NCBI GenBank assembly: GCA_016935885.1
Contig: JAFGQA010000398.1
Coordinates: 1-13,384 of the forward strand
Direction: 5' to 3'
Source of the DNA: Phycisphaerae bacterium
Lineage (GTDB): Bacteria > Planctomycetota > Phycisphaerae > UBA1845 > UTPLA1
Length of the DNA: 13,384 bases
The position numbers and the translations under genes were made by a program. How positions within the stretch are numbered: position 1 is the first letter of the stretch; every line of letters starts with the position of its first letter. The notes under the pieces were generated by a model. That model was not told the origin of the DNA. It saw nothing but the letters and a program-made list of their open reading frames with translations, and searched no databases. Positions 13,234 to 13,384 of this stretch are shown in pieces.

Positions 13234-13270
13234 AATGAACGACCCGCCCTGGTGGGGCGTGTCGTTCGTT
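13234..13270. terminator. Long hairpin, possible bidirectional terminator
   Basis: GAACGAC (13237-13243) pairs with GTCGTTC (13261-13267). After one mismatch CGCCC (13245-13249) pairs with GGGCG (13255-13259). The base extends through a wobble into A-T pairs (13234-13235 with 13269-13270). A-rich and T-rich flanks that form the stem base are common in bidirectional terminators. It could end a transcript entering from beyond the window. Confidence 0.4.
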
Positions 13271-13319
13271 ACCCATGCTACCGCGCTTGAATGCTAAAGC
13301 AGTTCACGCTTGCCTGTGA

Positions 13320-13374
13320 CTGTGGCACGGGCGCCAAAGCCCGTGAATCCACCGCCGAGACGGCGGTGCCACAG
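13320..13374. repeat. Three-way-junction palindromic repeat at the window edge
   Basis: CTGTGG (13320-13325) pairs with CCACAG (13369-13374). Inside are two perfect hairpins: CACGGGC (13326-13332) with GCCCGTG (13339-13345), and ACCGCCG (13351-13357) with CGGCGGT (13361-13367). The outer pairing can extend to CTGTGGCAC/GTGCCACAG at the expense of the inner stems. The GTGGCAC and CACGGGC elements also appear in the palindrome nested in MITE copy 2. Confidence 0.75.
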
Positions 13375-13384
13375 GTGCATCCAA

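Larger units (their letters stand above)
12862..13384. other. Gene-free, hairpin-rich right-hand region
   Basis: No open frame here looks coding. The best plus-strand frame (12898-13098) is Arg/Pro-rich and matches no family I know. The stretch holds several separate inverted repeats, listed individually. In addition GCTTACCC (13057-13064) can pair with GGGTGAGC (13028-13035, one G-U pair), and the overlapping CTTACCCG (13058-13065) with CGGGTAAG (13092-13099). These two pairings exclude each other. No tRNA, rRNA or known riboswitch was recognised. Confidence 0.6.

Noticed and set aside
13067..13383. 9-bp direct repeat GTGCATCCA at 13067-13075 and 13375-13383 as a third MITE
   Set aside because: The enclosed 299 bp do not have inverted ends and do not carry the GGGTCCATGACAGT core. 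A chance 9-bp match is plausible at this distance.

Overview
The window is GC-rich bacterial DNA, most likely from a planctomycete (Planctomycetota, probably near Phycisphaerae or Pirellulales). The assignment rests on one gene at 2582-3460. It joins a zinc ribbon, a DUF4190-like membrane module and a pseudopilin-like tail with a DGH ending, a style typical of that phylum. The class is uncertain.

Layout. 1-223: no recognisable gene. 224-1237 (minus): class I mannose-6-phosphate isomerase (manA) with its own promoter and almost no leader. 1328-2422 (minus): pilT-type ATPase. 2582-3460 (plus): the zinc ribbon/DUF4190/pseudopilin-like protein, divergent from pilT and behind a perfect TATAAT box. 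3462-3647: a 186-bp miniature transposable element (MITE) at that gene's stop codon. 3714-4154 (minus): a small helical, possibly ferritin-like protein. 4197-12589 (minus): six membrane-arm genes of respiratory complex I, transcribed in the order nuoH, nuoJ, nuoK, nuoL, nuoM, nuoN. 12602-13384: about 780 bp without a credible gene. It holds the probable nuo promoter, a second MITE of the same family and several strong hairpins.

How the genes work together. NuoL, NuoM and NuoN are the antiporter-like proton channels. NuoK and NuoJ form the connecting E channel. NuoH carries the quinone-chamber side of the membrane arm. All keep their key charged residues, so a working proton-pumping arm is expected. 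nuoI is absent from its usual place between nuoH and nuoJ. No peripheral-arm gene (nuoA-G) lies upstream within the window, so the rest of the complex must be encoded elsewhere or further away. NuoH has a roughly 160-residue membrane extension at its N-terminus and NuoL has a histidine-rich insertion.

The best new observation is the pair of MITEs. Their four ends are related (core GGGTCCATGACAGT followed by a GGCG-containing block) and each element is flanked by a perfect 9-bp target duplication. One lies on a stop codon and the other just upstream of the nuo promoter. The second carries a nested three-way-junction palindrome whose design recurs at the right edge of the window.
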